The position numbers and the translations under genes were made by a program. Source: SM23-62 sp964575235 (GTDB lineage: Bacteria; Bacteroidota; Bacteroidia; Bacteroidales; SM23-62). Taken from it: 64,000 nt of DNA. Location: positions 14,420 through 78,419 of the forward strand of contig CAZNQG010000001.1 of NCBI GenBank assembly GCA_964575235.1. Reading direction: 5' to 3'. Shown here piece by piece: positions 9,622-17,502 of this stretch (positions within the stretch are counted from its first letter, which is position 1; every line of letters begins with the position of its first letter). Below the pieces are notes generated by a model that worked only from the letters and a program-made list of their open reading frames with translations, made no database searches and was not told the DNA's origin.

Positions 9622-10749
9622 TCAATCCGGCTGTTCCGGGAAAGGGCTTTGCGGGACGTTGGAAAGGTGTTCCCGTGTATCTTCGCAGAATTCCAGGAAG
9701 GTGGCCTTTTCGTCTTCCGTGAAGCCGATATCTTGCATTGTTTCATCCGGGATGCCGCATGGGACCAGCTCGAAAATGCTCCTCTCATCCCGATCGTGTT
9801 TGTGTACATACACCGGCAGATAATCCATGCCGACGATACGCGTTTCGTCGGTCTTTTCCAGTAGGAGTCCCACAACAATACCCCCGTTCCGGTACCGGTC
9901 CCTCTGGTTGGAAACAAAATTCCCCAGGGAATAGACCACAGGCCGGTAATAGTTCCTGCCGAACTTCTGGAACCTGACCGGCTGGACTACATGGGGATGG
10001 GAACCGATAACAGCGTCAACTCCCTGATCAAACAGGAAACGGGCCAGCTCCTGCTGCGTTTGGTTTTCCTCCCGCTGGTATTCCTTTCCCCAGTGCATGC
10101 ATGCGATGATAAGATCGGGTTCCGCCAGTTGAACTTTCCGGATATCCTGGCGGATCAGCGTGGTGTCGATGTAATTCACGATGTTGGGTGTATCCGCCAC
10201 CAGGCTGTTGGTGCCGTATGTATAATTCAGCAGGGCAAGCAGGATATCGTTCTTTTCAAGGAGCAGGGGATAGCTCGACTCCCTCTGGCCGGGGGAGACG
10301 AAAGACCCGGTAAGGATCATGCCTTTGTCGTCGAGCACCTGCCGTGTGCGTTCGAGTCCCTCTTTACCCCTGTCCAGAGCGTGGTTGTTTGCGTTCACCA
10401 GCACATTGAAACCGGCATCCAGCAGGGCATCGGTAAGTTCATCGGGGCTGGAAAACTGGGGATAGCCCTTGTATGGCGGTCCCCCGTGCGTCAACTCCAG
10501 GTTCCCAACGGCAATACCGGCCTCCTTCAGGTAGGGTTTGAGGTGCCGGAAACAACCGGTGTAATCGTAGCTGCCTGAATCCGACCTGGCCGCCTCGATC
10601 TGGGAATCGTGCCCCATGATGTCGCCGGCGAACACGATTCGCAGGGTGGATGGCTCATCCCCCTGGGCCAGGGCAGGGGCAACATGCCCTGATGAAAGGG
10701 CGGTGATGAGGGTGACGATGCACGATATTTTACGAAAAATCAATTTCAT
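9622..10749 (-). CDS. CapA-family metallophosphatase-fold protein
   Basis: 375 residues from the ATG at 10749, which gives a proper signal peptide (MKLIFRKISC to APALA). The frame is open further upstream, but those codons only overlap the glycine-rich tail of the preceding gene. CapA motifs are IVFAGDIMGHD near residue 38, NLELTHGG, VNANNHALDRG, CMHWGKEY and IGSHPHVVQP, whose Asp, Asn and His residues bind metals. The family is named after the poly-gamma-glutamate capsule protein CapA/PgsA, but most bacterial members have no known capsule role. One base separates it from the TPM-domain gene upstream, so it closes the lemA operon. Confidence 0.9.
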   Translation of the reverse strand: MKLIFRKISCIVTLITALSSGHVAPALAQGDEPSTLRIVFAGDIMGHDSQIEAARSDSGSYDYTGCFRHLKPYLKEAGIAVGNLELTHGGPPYKGYPQFSSPDELTDALLDAGFNVLVNANNHALDRGKEGLERTRQVLDDKGMILTGSFVSPGQRESSYPLLLEKNDILLALLNYTYGTNSLVADTPNIVNYIDTTLIRQDIRKVQLAEPDLIIACMHWGKEYQREENQTQQELARFLFDQGVDAVIGSHPHVVQPVRFQKFGRNYYRPVVYSLGNFVSNQRDRYRNGGIVVGLLLEKTDETRIVGMDYLPVYVHKHDRDERSIFELVPCGIPDETMQDIGFTEDEKATFLEFCEDTREHLSNVPQSPFPEQPD

Positions 10750-10750
10750 G

Positions 10751-11557
10751 TTACCAGGCGCCTCCGGCACCGCCTCCGCCGAAACTGCCGCCCATGCCGC
10801 CTCCGAAGCCGCCTCCACCGAACCCCCCGAATCCGCCGCTGCCGGAACTGAAATTGCCGTAACTTCCATGGTGTGACCGGCCTGCCCCGCTGGCCAGGAA
10901 GAGTGCGGCCCAGAACGGGAGGCTGCTTTTCCCCATGGTGTAATGCCTTCGGGAGCGCGACCTGCCGATAATCGAGAGCATGACGATGATGAAAACGATC
11001 GTTACGATCAGTCCCTCGGGAGCGGCGGAGCCAGAGCGCTCCTGTATGTATTCATCCACGGTGTATTCTCCCCGGGTAAGGTCCATGATGGTGGTGGTTG
11101 CGGCATCCAGGCCGCCGTAATAATCCAGCTCCTTGAACCGGGGGATCATATCGTAATCCACGATCCGGTTTGCTTTTGCATCGGGGACCACGGATTCCAA
11201 CCCGTAACCGGAGGCAATGAACACATCCCCATGCTGCCGGTCGGGAGAGGGGTTCATCAGGATCAGGATCCCGTTGTCCTTACCCTTTGTGCCGATCCCC
11301 CATTCGTCCCCCAGCAGGAAACTGAATTCGGCGATATCGTAACCGGCCAGATCGTCCAGGATCACGATGTAGATCTGCGTGGAGGTCTGGTAGTAGAATT
11401 CCTGGAGTTTGGTTTCCAGCTTTTGCCGTTCGCTTTCCTTGAGGAGTTGCGAGAAGTCGTTGACCATCCTGGGAGGCTGCATCGGATCCGGGATATCCTG
11501 GGCCCGTGCCCCGTGCAGGGTAAAAATGACGAGCATCATGCTGAGAATCTGTCTCAT
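10751..11557 (-). CDS. TPM-domain (DUF477) membrane protein with glycine-rich tail
   Basis: 268 residues: signal peptide (1-19, ending ARAQ), TPM/DUF477 domain (about 30-160) with VNDFSQLL and GYDIAEFSFLLGDEWGIGTKGKDNGILILMNP, one transmembrane helix (about 185-200, GLIVTIVFIIVMLSIIG), and a tail built of short glycine-phenylalanine units. This is the common YgcG-like layout. TPM domains in other proteins act in photosystem II repair or bind membranes; the bacterial role is unknown. It follows the small TPM gene by 15 bases. Confidence 0.88.
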   Translation of the reverse strand: MRQILSMMLVIFTLHGARAQDIPDPMQPPRMVNDFSQLLKESERQKLETKLQEFYYQTSTQIYIVILDDLAGYDIAEFSFLLGDEWGIGTKGKDNGILILMNPSPDRQHGDVFIASGYGLESVVPDAKANRIVDYDMIPRFKELDYYGGLDAATTTIMDLTRGEYTVDEYIQERSGSAAPEGLIVTIVFIIVMLSIIGRSRSRRHYTMGKSSLPFWAALFLASGAGRSHHGSYGNFSSGSGGFGGFGGGGFGGGMGGSFGGGGAGGAW

Positions 11558-11572
11558 GGTTGTTCCTTTTTT

Positions 11573-12013
11573 TTATTGGTCCCCGAAAGAAATCTCATCG
11601 GGCAGTTCGTTTACATCGCCCTTCTGGTAGGGGAAATGTTTCTTCAGTTGTTCGCCCGCCATCCGTATGCCGGCCTCCAGTCCTCCGCAAAACCTTTCCT
11701 CCCGGAATTCCGCCAGCATTTTTTTCTTGATGACGTTCCAGAAATCATCCGGGGTCACGGCATTGATCCCGGCGTCCCCCAGGATGGCAAACTTGCGTTC
11801 TTCGACGGCCAGGTAAAAGAGCACCCCATTGCGTTTCTCGGTCCGGTGCATTTCAAGTTTCCTGAACAGGAAAGCCGCACGGTCCAGCACATCCCCCCTG
11901 CAGAGACGCTCGACGTGTACGCGTATTTCCCCTGAGGTATTAAGCTCGGCATCCCGGATGGCGTCCCGTATCCGGTCTTTTTCTTCCTTTGAAAAGAATT
12001 GGTATGGCTGCAT
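11573..12013 (-). CDS. Short TPM-domain (DUF477) protein without membrane anchor
   Basis: 146 residues made up of a single TPM domain: IRDAIRDAELNTSGEIRVHVE near the N-terminus, then RNGVLFYLAVEERKFAILGDAGIN, the typical core. No signal peptide or transmembrane segment is seen, so it is probably cytoplasmic. It starts two bases after the lemA stop and precedes the larger TPM protein, so two TPM paralogues with opposite cellular locations are made from one transcript. Confidence 0.88.
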   Translation of the reverse strand: MQPYQFFSKEEKDRIRDAIRDAELNTSGEIRVHVERLCRGDVLDRAAFLFRKLEMHRTEKRNGVLFYLAVEERKFAILGDAGINAVTPDDFWNVIKKKMLAEFREERFCGGLEAGIRMAGEQLKKHFPYQKGDVNELPDEISFGDQ

Positions 12014-12015
12014 GG

Positions 12016-12606
12016 TTAAAACTCTACGGTTGGTGGTGTTTCGGTTCCCTCGGCCGCCTCGAAGTATCCCTTGGTGTCAAATCCGAAGATCGCAGCCGTG
12101 ATCAGTGCCGGAAACCTTCGGATATAGGTGTTGTAGCTTCGGGTCGCGTCGTTGAATTTACGACGTTCGACGGCTATCCTGTTTTCGGTTCCCTCGAGCT
12201 GTGCCTGCAGGTCCAGGAAGTTCTGATTGGCTTTCAGATCCGGGTAGCGTTCCACGACAACCATCAGTCTTGACAGGGCCGAGCTGAGTCCGTCCTGGGC
12301 GGCCTGGAATTGCTGGATTGCTTCAGGGTTCAGGTTCTCGGGACTGATCGTAACGCCGGTGGCCTTGGCTCTGGCTTCGATCACCCCAGTCAGGGTTTCC
12401 TGCTCGAAGTCGGCATATCCTTTGACGGTATTCACCAGGTTCGGGATCAGGTCTGCCCTTCTCTGGTAAGCGTTTTCCACGTTTGACCACTGGGCCGTCA
12501 CGGCCTCCTCGAGCGTGACCATGTTGTTGTAACCGCAGGAAGTGAGCAGGGGTATAAGTCCTGCAAGGGCCATCAGGTTCAGGAATTTTCTTCTTTTGAT
12601 TTTCAT
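12016..12606 (-). CDS. LemA-family lipoprotein
   Basis: 196 residues. A twin-basic N-terminus leads into a lipobox LTSC near residue 24, then the LemA four-helix coiled coil with VENAYQRRADLIPNLVNTVKGYADFE and FQAAQDGLSSALSRLMVVVERYPDLKANQNF as the hallmark segments. LemA proteins are membrane-attached and commonly stand next to TPM genes, as here (two-base gap). The exact role is unknown. First gene of the lemA-TPM-TPM-capA operon; the 141-base gap to hutU would hold both divergent promoters, but I see no strong match to the consensus there. Confidence 0.9.
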   Translation of the reverse strand: MKIKRRKFLNLMALAGLIPLLTSCGYNNMVTLEEAVTAQWSNVENAYQRRADLIPNLVNTVKGYADFEQETLTGVIEARAKATGVTISPENLNPEAIQQFQAAQDGLSSALSRLMVVVERYPDLKANQNFLDLQAQLEGTENRIAVERRKFNDATRSYNTYIRRFPALITAAIFGFDTKGYFEAAEGTETPPTVEF

Positions 12607-12747
12607 GGGGTTTTCTTTTTAATACGGATTTTAAAAATACGATACTGGATCCATACTAGCAAAAGTTGAACCATCGCCATTTACTTGTTGTAGAATATAA
12701 AACTTGACATGATTTAATCTTAAATTTACGCGTCGATCCATGAAAAA

Positions 12748-14769
12748 ATGACAGACGCAGAATTCAGGAAGCAGATAAGGGAGGGAATCCCAGGAACCAT
12801 TCCCCCGGCCAAAGCCTATGACCCCGACGTAAACCATGCGCCCAGGCGGAAGGATGTTTTGGGTCCGGAGGAAAAGAAACTGGCCCTGCGAAACGCTCTC
12901 CGCTATTTTCCCCGCTCGCACCATCCGGTGCTTGCCCCGGAATTTGCAGAGGAACTGTCCCGCTACGGGCACATCTACATGTACCGGTACCGGCCGGAAT
13001 ATAAAATTTATGCCAGGGATATCAATGCGTATCCGCACCGTTCGAAACAGGCGGCGGCCATCATGCTGATGATCAGCAACAACCTGGACGAGTACGTCGC
13101 GCAGCACCCCCATGAGCTGATCACCTACGGGGGCAACGGCGCCGTCTTCCAGAACTGGGCCCAGTACCGGCTTTGCATGCAGTACCTTTCCGAAATGACC
13201 GACCAGATGACCCTGGTGCTGTATTCCGGACATCCCATGGGACTTTTCCCGTCCGATCCCTCCGCCCCGCGTGCCGTGGTTACCAACGGCATGGTCATCC
13301 CGAATTATTCCTCCCCGGAGGATTACGAGCGCATGTATGCACTGGGCGTGAGCCAGTACGGCCAGATGACCGCAGGTTCCTTCATGTACATAGGCTCCCA
13401 GGGCATCGTTCACGGGACCACCATCACGGTGCTGAATGCGGGCCGGATGAAAAGCGGCAGGGAAGAGGCGGATCTGGGGGGACAGGTATTTGTCACTTCC
13501 GGGCTTGGAGGCATGTCCGGAGCCCAGCCAAAGGCCACCGAGATTGCCGGAGGCATCTGCCTGGTGGCGGAGGTCAATCCGAAGGCCGTGAAGATCCGTC
13601 ATGACCGGGGCTGGGTGCGCGAGGTATACGAGGACCTTGACAAGCTTCTTCTGCGGATGGAAAAGGCCCGGCGGGAAAAGGAAGCCATGTCCCTGGCATA
13701 CCGGGGCAACGTCGTGGACCTGTGGGAAAAACTGGTCCACGAAAACGTGGAAATAGAAATGGGTTCGGACCAGACATCCCTGCATAATCCCTATGCAGGC
13801 GGGTATTATCCGGTTGGGATCTCCTTCGAGGAGGCCAACCGTATGATGACGGCCGATCCGGATGGATTCAGGCAGAAGGTCCGGGAATCTTTAAGGAGGC
13901 AGGTGGAGGCCGTTAACGCCATGGCCGACAGGGGAATGTATTTCTGGGATTACGGGAATGCATTCCTGCTTGAGGCGGGCCGTGCCGGGGCTGATATCTT
14001 CAGGGACGGCAAAGCTTACCGCTATCCTTCCTACGTGGAGGACATCATGGGTCCCCTGTTCTTTGATTACGGCTTCGGACCTTTCCGCTGGATATGCACT
14101 TCTTCAAAGGAGGAGGACCTGCGGATAACGGACGAAATCGCCACCGGGGTCCTGGAAGGCATGAGCAGGAATGCCCCGCCGCGGATACGCAGCCAGTTGC
14201 TGGATAACCTCAAATGGATCCGGGAGGCCGGCCGGAACCAGCTGGTGGTCGGGTCACAGGCCAGGATCCTGTATGCCGATGCCGAGGGTAGGGTCAAGAT
14301 TGGAAGAGCCTTCAACGATGCCATACGGGAAAAGAAAATATCGGCTCCCCTTGTGCTGGGGCGGGACCACCACGATGTAAGCGGTACCGACTCCCCGTAC
14401 CGGGAAACGGCGAACATTTACGACGGTTCCAGGTTCACGGCCGACATGGCGGTGCAGAACGTGATCGGTGATGCATTCCGCGGGGCAACCTGGGTTTCCC
14501 TGCACAACGGGGGAGGTGTTGGCTGGGGTGAGGTTATGAACGGGGGATTTGGCATGGTTTTGGATGGTTCCCTCGAGGCCGAACGCAGGCTGGAAAACAT
14601 GCTTTTCTGGGATGTGAACAACGGAATCGCCAGAAGAAGCTGGGCCCGGAACGAAGGAGCCATGTTCACCATCGAAAGGGAAATGGACCGTTTCCCGGAC
14701 CTGAAGGTAACCATACCCAGCCTGGCCGACGAGGCCCTCATCGAACAGGCCCTGAAAAAGACCGATTGA
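12748..14769 (+). CDS. hutU: Urocanate hydratase
   Basis: 673 residues, the long Bacteroidota form. Urocanate hydratase converts urocanate to 4-imidazolone-5-propanoate with NAD+ as an electrophile, the second step of histidine breakdown. Clear family segments are TYGGNGAVFQNWAQY near residue 125, VLYSGHPMGLFPS, NGMVIPNYS, MTAGSFMYIGSQGIVHGTT and the NAD-binding GLGGMSGAQPKA near 252. The C-terminal half keeps the GRDHHDVSGTDSPYRET active-site stretch. No other hut gene is in the window, so the rest of the pathway must be elsewhere. The enzyme is cytoplasmic. Confidence 0.95.
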   Translation: MTDAEFRKQIREGIPGTIPPAKAYDPDVNHAPRRKDVLGPEEKKLALRNALRYFPRSHHPVLAPEFAEELSRYGHIYMYRYRPEYKIYARDINAYPHRSKQAAAIMLMISNNLDEYVAQHPHELITYGGNGAVFQNWAQYRLCMQYLSEMTDQMTLVLYSGHPMGLFPSDPSAPRAVVTNGMVIPNYSSPEDYERMYALGVSQYGQMTAGSFMYIGSQGIVHGTTITVLNAGRMKSGREEADLGGQVFVTSGLGGMSGAQPKATEIAGGICLVAEVNPKAVKIRHDRGWVREVYEDLDKLLLRMEKARREKEAMSLAYRGNVVDLWEKLVHENVEIEMGSDQTSLHNPYAGGYYPVGISFEEANRMMTADPDGFRQKVRESLRRQVEAVNAMADRGMYFWDYGNAFLLEAGRAGADIFRDGKAYRYPSYVEDIMGPLFFDYGFGPFRWICTSSKEEDLRITDEIATGVLEGMSRNAPPRIRSQLLDNLKWIREAGRNQLVVGSQARILYADAEGRVKIGRAFNDAIREKKISAPLVLGRDHHDVSGTDSPYRETANIYDGSRFTADMAVQNVIGDAFRGATWVSLHNGGGVGWGEVMNGGFGMVLDGSLEAERRLENMLFWDVNNGIARRSWARNEGAMFTIEREMDRFPDLKVTIPSLADEALIEQALKKTD

Positions 14770-14833
14770 AAATTCAGTCCTGCCAGAGCGGTGAGGCCCT
14801 CACCGGAACGGTCCTTAAAAACACGGAACGAAA

Positions 14834-15289
14834 ATGCTTCAAGGTACACGGCATATGCGGGGAGCATGGAGACTGCTGCTGGCGGTGCTCCTTGCGGGAA
14901 TGTCACTTACGTCCTGCGAGGACATCCTGAACAACATGGACGGAGGTGACCCGAGAGACAAACTGGTGGATACCTGGAAGGTGGATGAAAGCCTATTACC
15001 CTACAAATCCGCCATGGAGATATACTGGGTGGAAATATCCAAGCACCCGTATGACAGCACCAGGGTGATCATATATAATTTCTTCAACGTCGATGCGGAT
15101 GCGGAAGCCGTCGTCAGCGGGAGCAACCTCAGCCTGCCCGCGCAAACCCTTCAGGGGGGGTTCGGCGTAAGCGGGTCCGGGCAGGTGCAGGGGATAAAGG
15201 CCGATGAGATCGTCTGGACCTACACGGTGGATGACGGCAGCGGGCAGCCGGACCAGTATACGGCGGTTTACTCCAGGCTTACTTTCTAA
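14834..15289 (+). CDS. Small exported lipoprotein of unknown function
   Basis: 151 residues. A signal sequence ends in MSLTSCEDIL, a good lipobox. The start may instead be the second Met at 14855, which leaves a cleaner signal (MRGAWRLLLAVLLAG). The mature part contains LVDTWKVDESL and an all-beta pattern, similar to the many small Bacteroidota lipoproteins with a lipocalin-like or immunoglobulin-like fold. I do not recognise a named family. It lies 64 bases after hutU on the same strand, but a functional link is not evident. Confidence 0.6.
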   Translation: MLQGTRHMRGAWRLLLAVLLAGMSLTSCEDILNNMDGGDPRDKLVDTWKVDESLLPYKSAMEIYWVEISKHPYDSTRVIIYNFFNVDADAEAVVSGSNLSLPAQTLQGGFGVSGSGQVQGIKADEIVWTYTVDDGSGQPDQYTAVYSRLTF

Positions 15290-15313
15290 AGCGGGTTTGC
15301 TGCCTTTGCAGAA

Positions 15314-15706
15314 CTAAAAGGAACCGGTGTTGATCATGATCAGGGCGCAGTCAACAACCACCTCGACCCCTTTTTCCCCCAGGATTTCCTGCAGTTCAGG
15401 ATTCTCGGTACCCGGATTGAAAATGACCCGCCGGGGATTCAGGCTGACCAGGTAATCGTAGTATGCCTCCTGCTTCTTTTTCCCCATGTAGAGCAGTACG
15501 GTATCCACATCATCCACCCCGGGCATCCCGGTCAGGATCTCGATGTCCTTGATGTATCCCTCCTGCAGACCGACGGCAACCACATCGTATCCGTTCCGGT
15601 CCAGGCTTTTGACAGCCTTGCAGGAGAACCGATCCGGGTTTTCGACTGCCCCCAGAACCATCATTTTGCCTGTTTTTCCGGTTTTTTTGGAACGGAAAAG
15701 CATCAT
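15314..15706 (-). CDS. CoA-binding (Rossmann) domain protein
   Basis: 130 residues matching the small CoA-binding domain family (YccU-like): TMVLGAVENPDRF-type nucleotide loop near residue 17, YDVVAVG, VDTVLLYMGKKKQ, RRVIFNPGTENPEL and the conserved VVVDCALIMI end with its cysteine. The start could also be the double Met at about 15664, which begins the first strand. The family resembles the N-terminal domain of succinyl-CoA synthetase alpha; the ligand and role are not proven. It sits 12 bases after ispF. Confidence 0.8.
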   Translation of the reverse strand: MMLFRSKKTGKTGKMMVLGAVENPDRFSCKAVKSLDRNGYDVVAVGLQEGYIKDIEILTGMPGVDDVDTVLLYMGKKKQEAYYDYLVSLNPRRVIFNPGTENPELQEILGEKGVEVVVDCALIMINTGSF

Positions 15707-15718
15707 CGTTTGACAAAT

Positions 15719-16198
15719 TTAGCTCAAAACCAGCAATACCGCGGCATAGGCTGAAATCCCCTGTTCCTCGCCCACAAAACCGAGCCTCTCGGTTGTGGTT
15801 GCCTTGATGGAAACCTGGTGGGAATCGATATGCAGGACATCGGACAGGGCCTTTACCATGTCCGGTATGTATTTCCCGATCCTGGGGGTTTGCAGGCAGA
15901 CCGTGCTGTCTATATTGGATATTTCGTACCCGTAAAAACGGATCATGTTAATCGTTCTTTCCAGAAGGATCTTGCTGTCGATGCCGCGGAACTCTTCTTC
16001 GGTATCGGGGAAGTGCTTGCCGATATCGCCCAGGGCCAGGGCCCCCAGCATGGCATCACAGATTGCGTGGATCAGCACGTCGCCGTCGGAATGGCCCATG
16101 GGACCTTTTTCGGATGGGATTTTAATGCCTCCGAGGATGAAGTCCCGGCCTTCCTCGAGCCGGTGGACGTCATACCCGATGCCGATCCGGTAACTCAT
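15719..16198 (-). CDS. ispF: 2-C-methyl-D-erythritol 2,4-cyclodiphosphate synthase
   Basis: 159 residues, the usual family length. IspF closes the cyclic diphosphate in the non-mevalonate isoprenoid pathway with release of CMP. Zn ligands are Asp8 and His10 (YDVHRLEEG) and His42 (GHSDGDVLIHAICDAMLGA); the C-terminus TTTERLGFVGEEQGI is the substrate and nucleotide loop. It lies three bases after porV in the T9SS operon, a chance partner as far as I know. The product feeds the isoprenoid pool that the island's carotenoid genes would draw on. Confidence 0.95.
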   Translation of the reverse strand: MSYRIGIGYDVHRLEEGRDFILGGIKIPSEKGPMGHSDGDVLIHAICDAMLGALALGDIGKHFPDTEEEFRGIDSKILLERTINMIRFYGYEISNIDSTVCLQTPRIGKYIPDMVKALSDVLHIDSHQVSIKATTTERLGFVGEEQGISAYAAVLLVLS

Positions 16199-16201
16199 GA
16201 T

Positions 16202-17452
16202 TCAATACTGCGGCCTGCCGAACTCGAATCCGAGGGTAAACCTCAGGGTATTGGCCAGGGGATTGTTCTGCTTGACGGGTACCAGGTAGGAGAAATCCAG
16301 TTCAAATACATTCAGCCGCAGTCCCACGCCCAGGGTAAAATACTTCCGGTTCCCCTTGGTTTCGTGCTCGTAGAAGTATCCCGCACGGATGGCGAACTGC
16401 CTGCGGTACCAGTATTCAACACCGAGTCCGAAGGTAATCTCATTGAACTCTTCCCGGAAAACGCTGCGTGACCCGTCTTTCATCAGCACCCCGGGAGCAT
16501 CGTAGAAGGAAACGAACATCCCGACGGGGGTTGGTACGTCTGGGTCCTGTCCGAATTCAATCACTTTGTTGCCCAGTGAGTCGATCACGGTGCTTCCGGT
16601 GCTGTCGGTTGCATATATCGGGGGTGTGGGGACCAGCATCTTGTTGATGTCTGCCATGAAAGTGATGGAATTGTATTCGTCCATTTCAATCATCAGGGCG
16701 CCCCCGAATTTGAGGTTGATCGGGAGGAAGGTTTTTTCCCCGCCCTCCGTATAGGATACCTTGTTCCCCATGTTGGAGATGTTAAACCCGAGCCCCAGGG
16801 TCCCGTCCTTGCTTCCGAGGGCCAGGTCGGTATTGTTGTAGTAGAAGGCAAGGTCCCCTGCAATGGCCATGGCCGCCTTGGACTCCCCACCTGAAATATA
16901 GGTTCCACTTGTCAGGTCGGAGCGGATGAAGCGGAAGACGATCCCCCCGGAGAAGCGGTCGGTCAGCAGCCTGGAATACCCGGCATCGACGGCAAATTCA
17001 TTGGGCACGTAAATCCCCTGCGGGGTTCCGTAATTATCCGTGAATACGATTTGTCCCAGGCTGAAGTACCTCAGGGATGCGCTGACCACCTGCCGGTCTC
17101 GGAACTTATAGTATCCCACAAGGTAAGCAAGGTTTATGTCTTTGATGAGTTTGCGGAGCCAGGGAGTATAGGAGAGGGCAACCCCGCCCTGGCTCTCGAT
17201 AAAAGGATATTTTGCCGGGTTCCAGTTCTGGGAATTGAGATCGGGTGATGTGGCTACGCCCACGTCTCCCAAAGCCCCGGCCCTCGAATCAGGAGTAATG
17301 GTCATAAAGGGAACCGCGGTCTGGATGGCGTTGAGTTGGGGACCGCTGGCCGTAGATCCCCCATTTTGTCCATGCACTGCATAACTGCCCGAGAGTAAGG
17401 TGAACACCAGGCTCAGGACCGTTATGCCCTTTCTCATTCTAATTTTCTTCAT
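16202..17452 (-). CDS. porV: T9SS outer-membrane shuttle protein PorV (LptO)
   Basis: 416 residues from the Met at 17452, which gives a normal signal peptide (MKKIRMRKGITV to YAVHGQ). A FadL-like beta-barrel follows. PorV signatures are the N-terminal VPFMTITPDSRAGALGDVGVA block near residue 50, LNSQNWNPAKYPF and the end EFGRPQY. PorV takes mature cargo from the T9SS translocon to the PorU sortase. It lies 50 bases behind porU, the usual order in Bacteroidota. Confidence 0.92.
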   Translation of the reverse strand: MKKIRMRKGITVLSLVFTLLSGSYAVHGQNGGSTASGPQLNAIQTAVPFMTITPDSRAGALGDVGVATSPDLNSQNWNPAKYPFIESQGGVALSYTPWLRKLIKDINLAYLVGYYKFRDRQVVSASLRYFSLGQIVFTDNYGTPQGIYVPNEFAVDAGYSRLLTDRFSGGIVFRFIRSDLTSGTYISGGESKAAMAIAGDLAFYYNNTDLALGSKDGTLGLGFNISNMGNKVSYTEGGEKTFLPINLKFGGALMIEMDEYNSITFMADINKMLVPTPPIYATDSTGSTVIDSLGNKVIEFGQDPDVPTPVGMFVSFYDAPGVLMKDGSRSVFREEFNEITFGLGVEYWYRRQFAIRAGYFYEHETKGNRKYFTLGVGLRLNVFELDFSYLVPVKQNNPLANTLRFTLGFEFGRPQY

Positions 17453-17502
17453 AAGCAATAGGGAGAACAAATATAAGGGATTTTTACTATCTAACGAGGA
17501 TT

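Noticed and set aside
9739..10869. capA start at 10869
   Set aside because: The extra 40 residues are only the reverse frame of the glycine-rich TPM tail; the ATG at 10749 gives a proper signal peptide.
10943..11935. 330-codon plus-strand frame opposite the two TPM genes
   Set aside because: Antisense shadow; it crosses the boundaries of two well-supported genes.
12631..13785. 384-codon minus-strand frame opposite hutU
   Set aside because: Composition is that of a reverse-read enzyme, no domain, and it runs into the hutU start region.
14785..14816. Hairpin GGTGAGG/CCTCACC after hutU as terminator
   Set aside because: The stem is good but no T tract follows.
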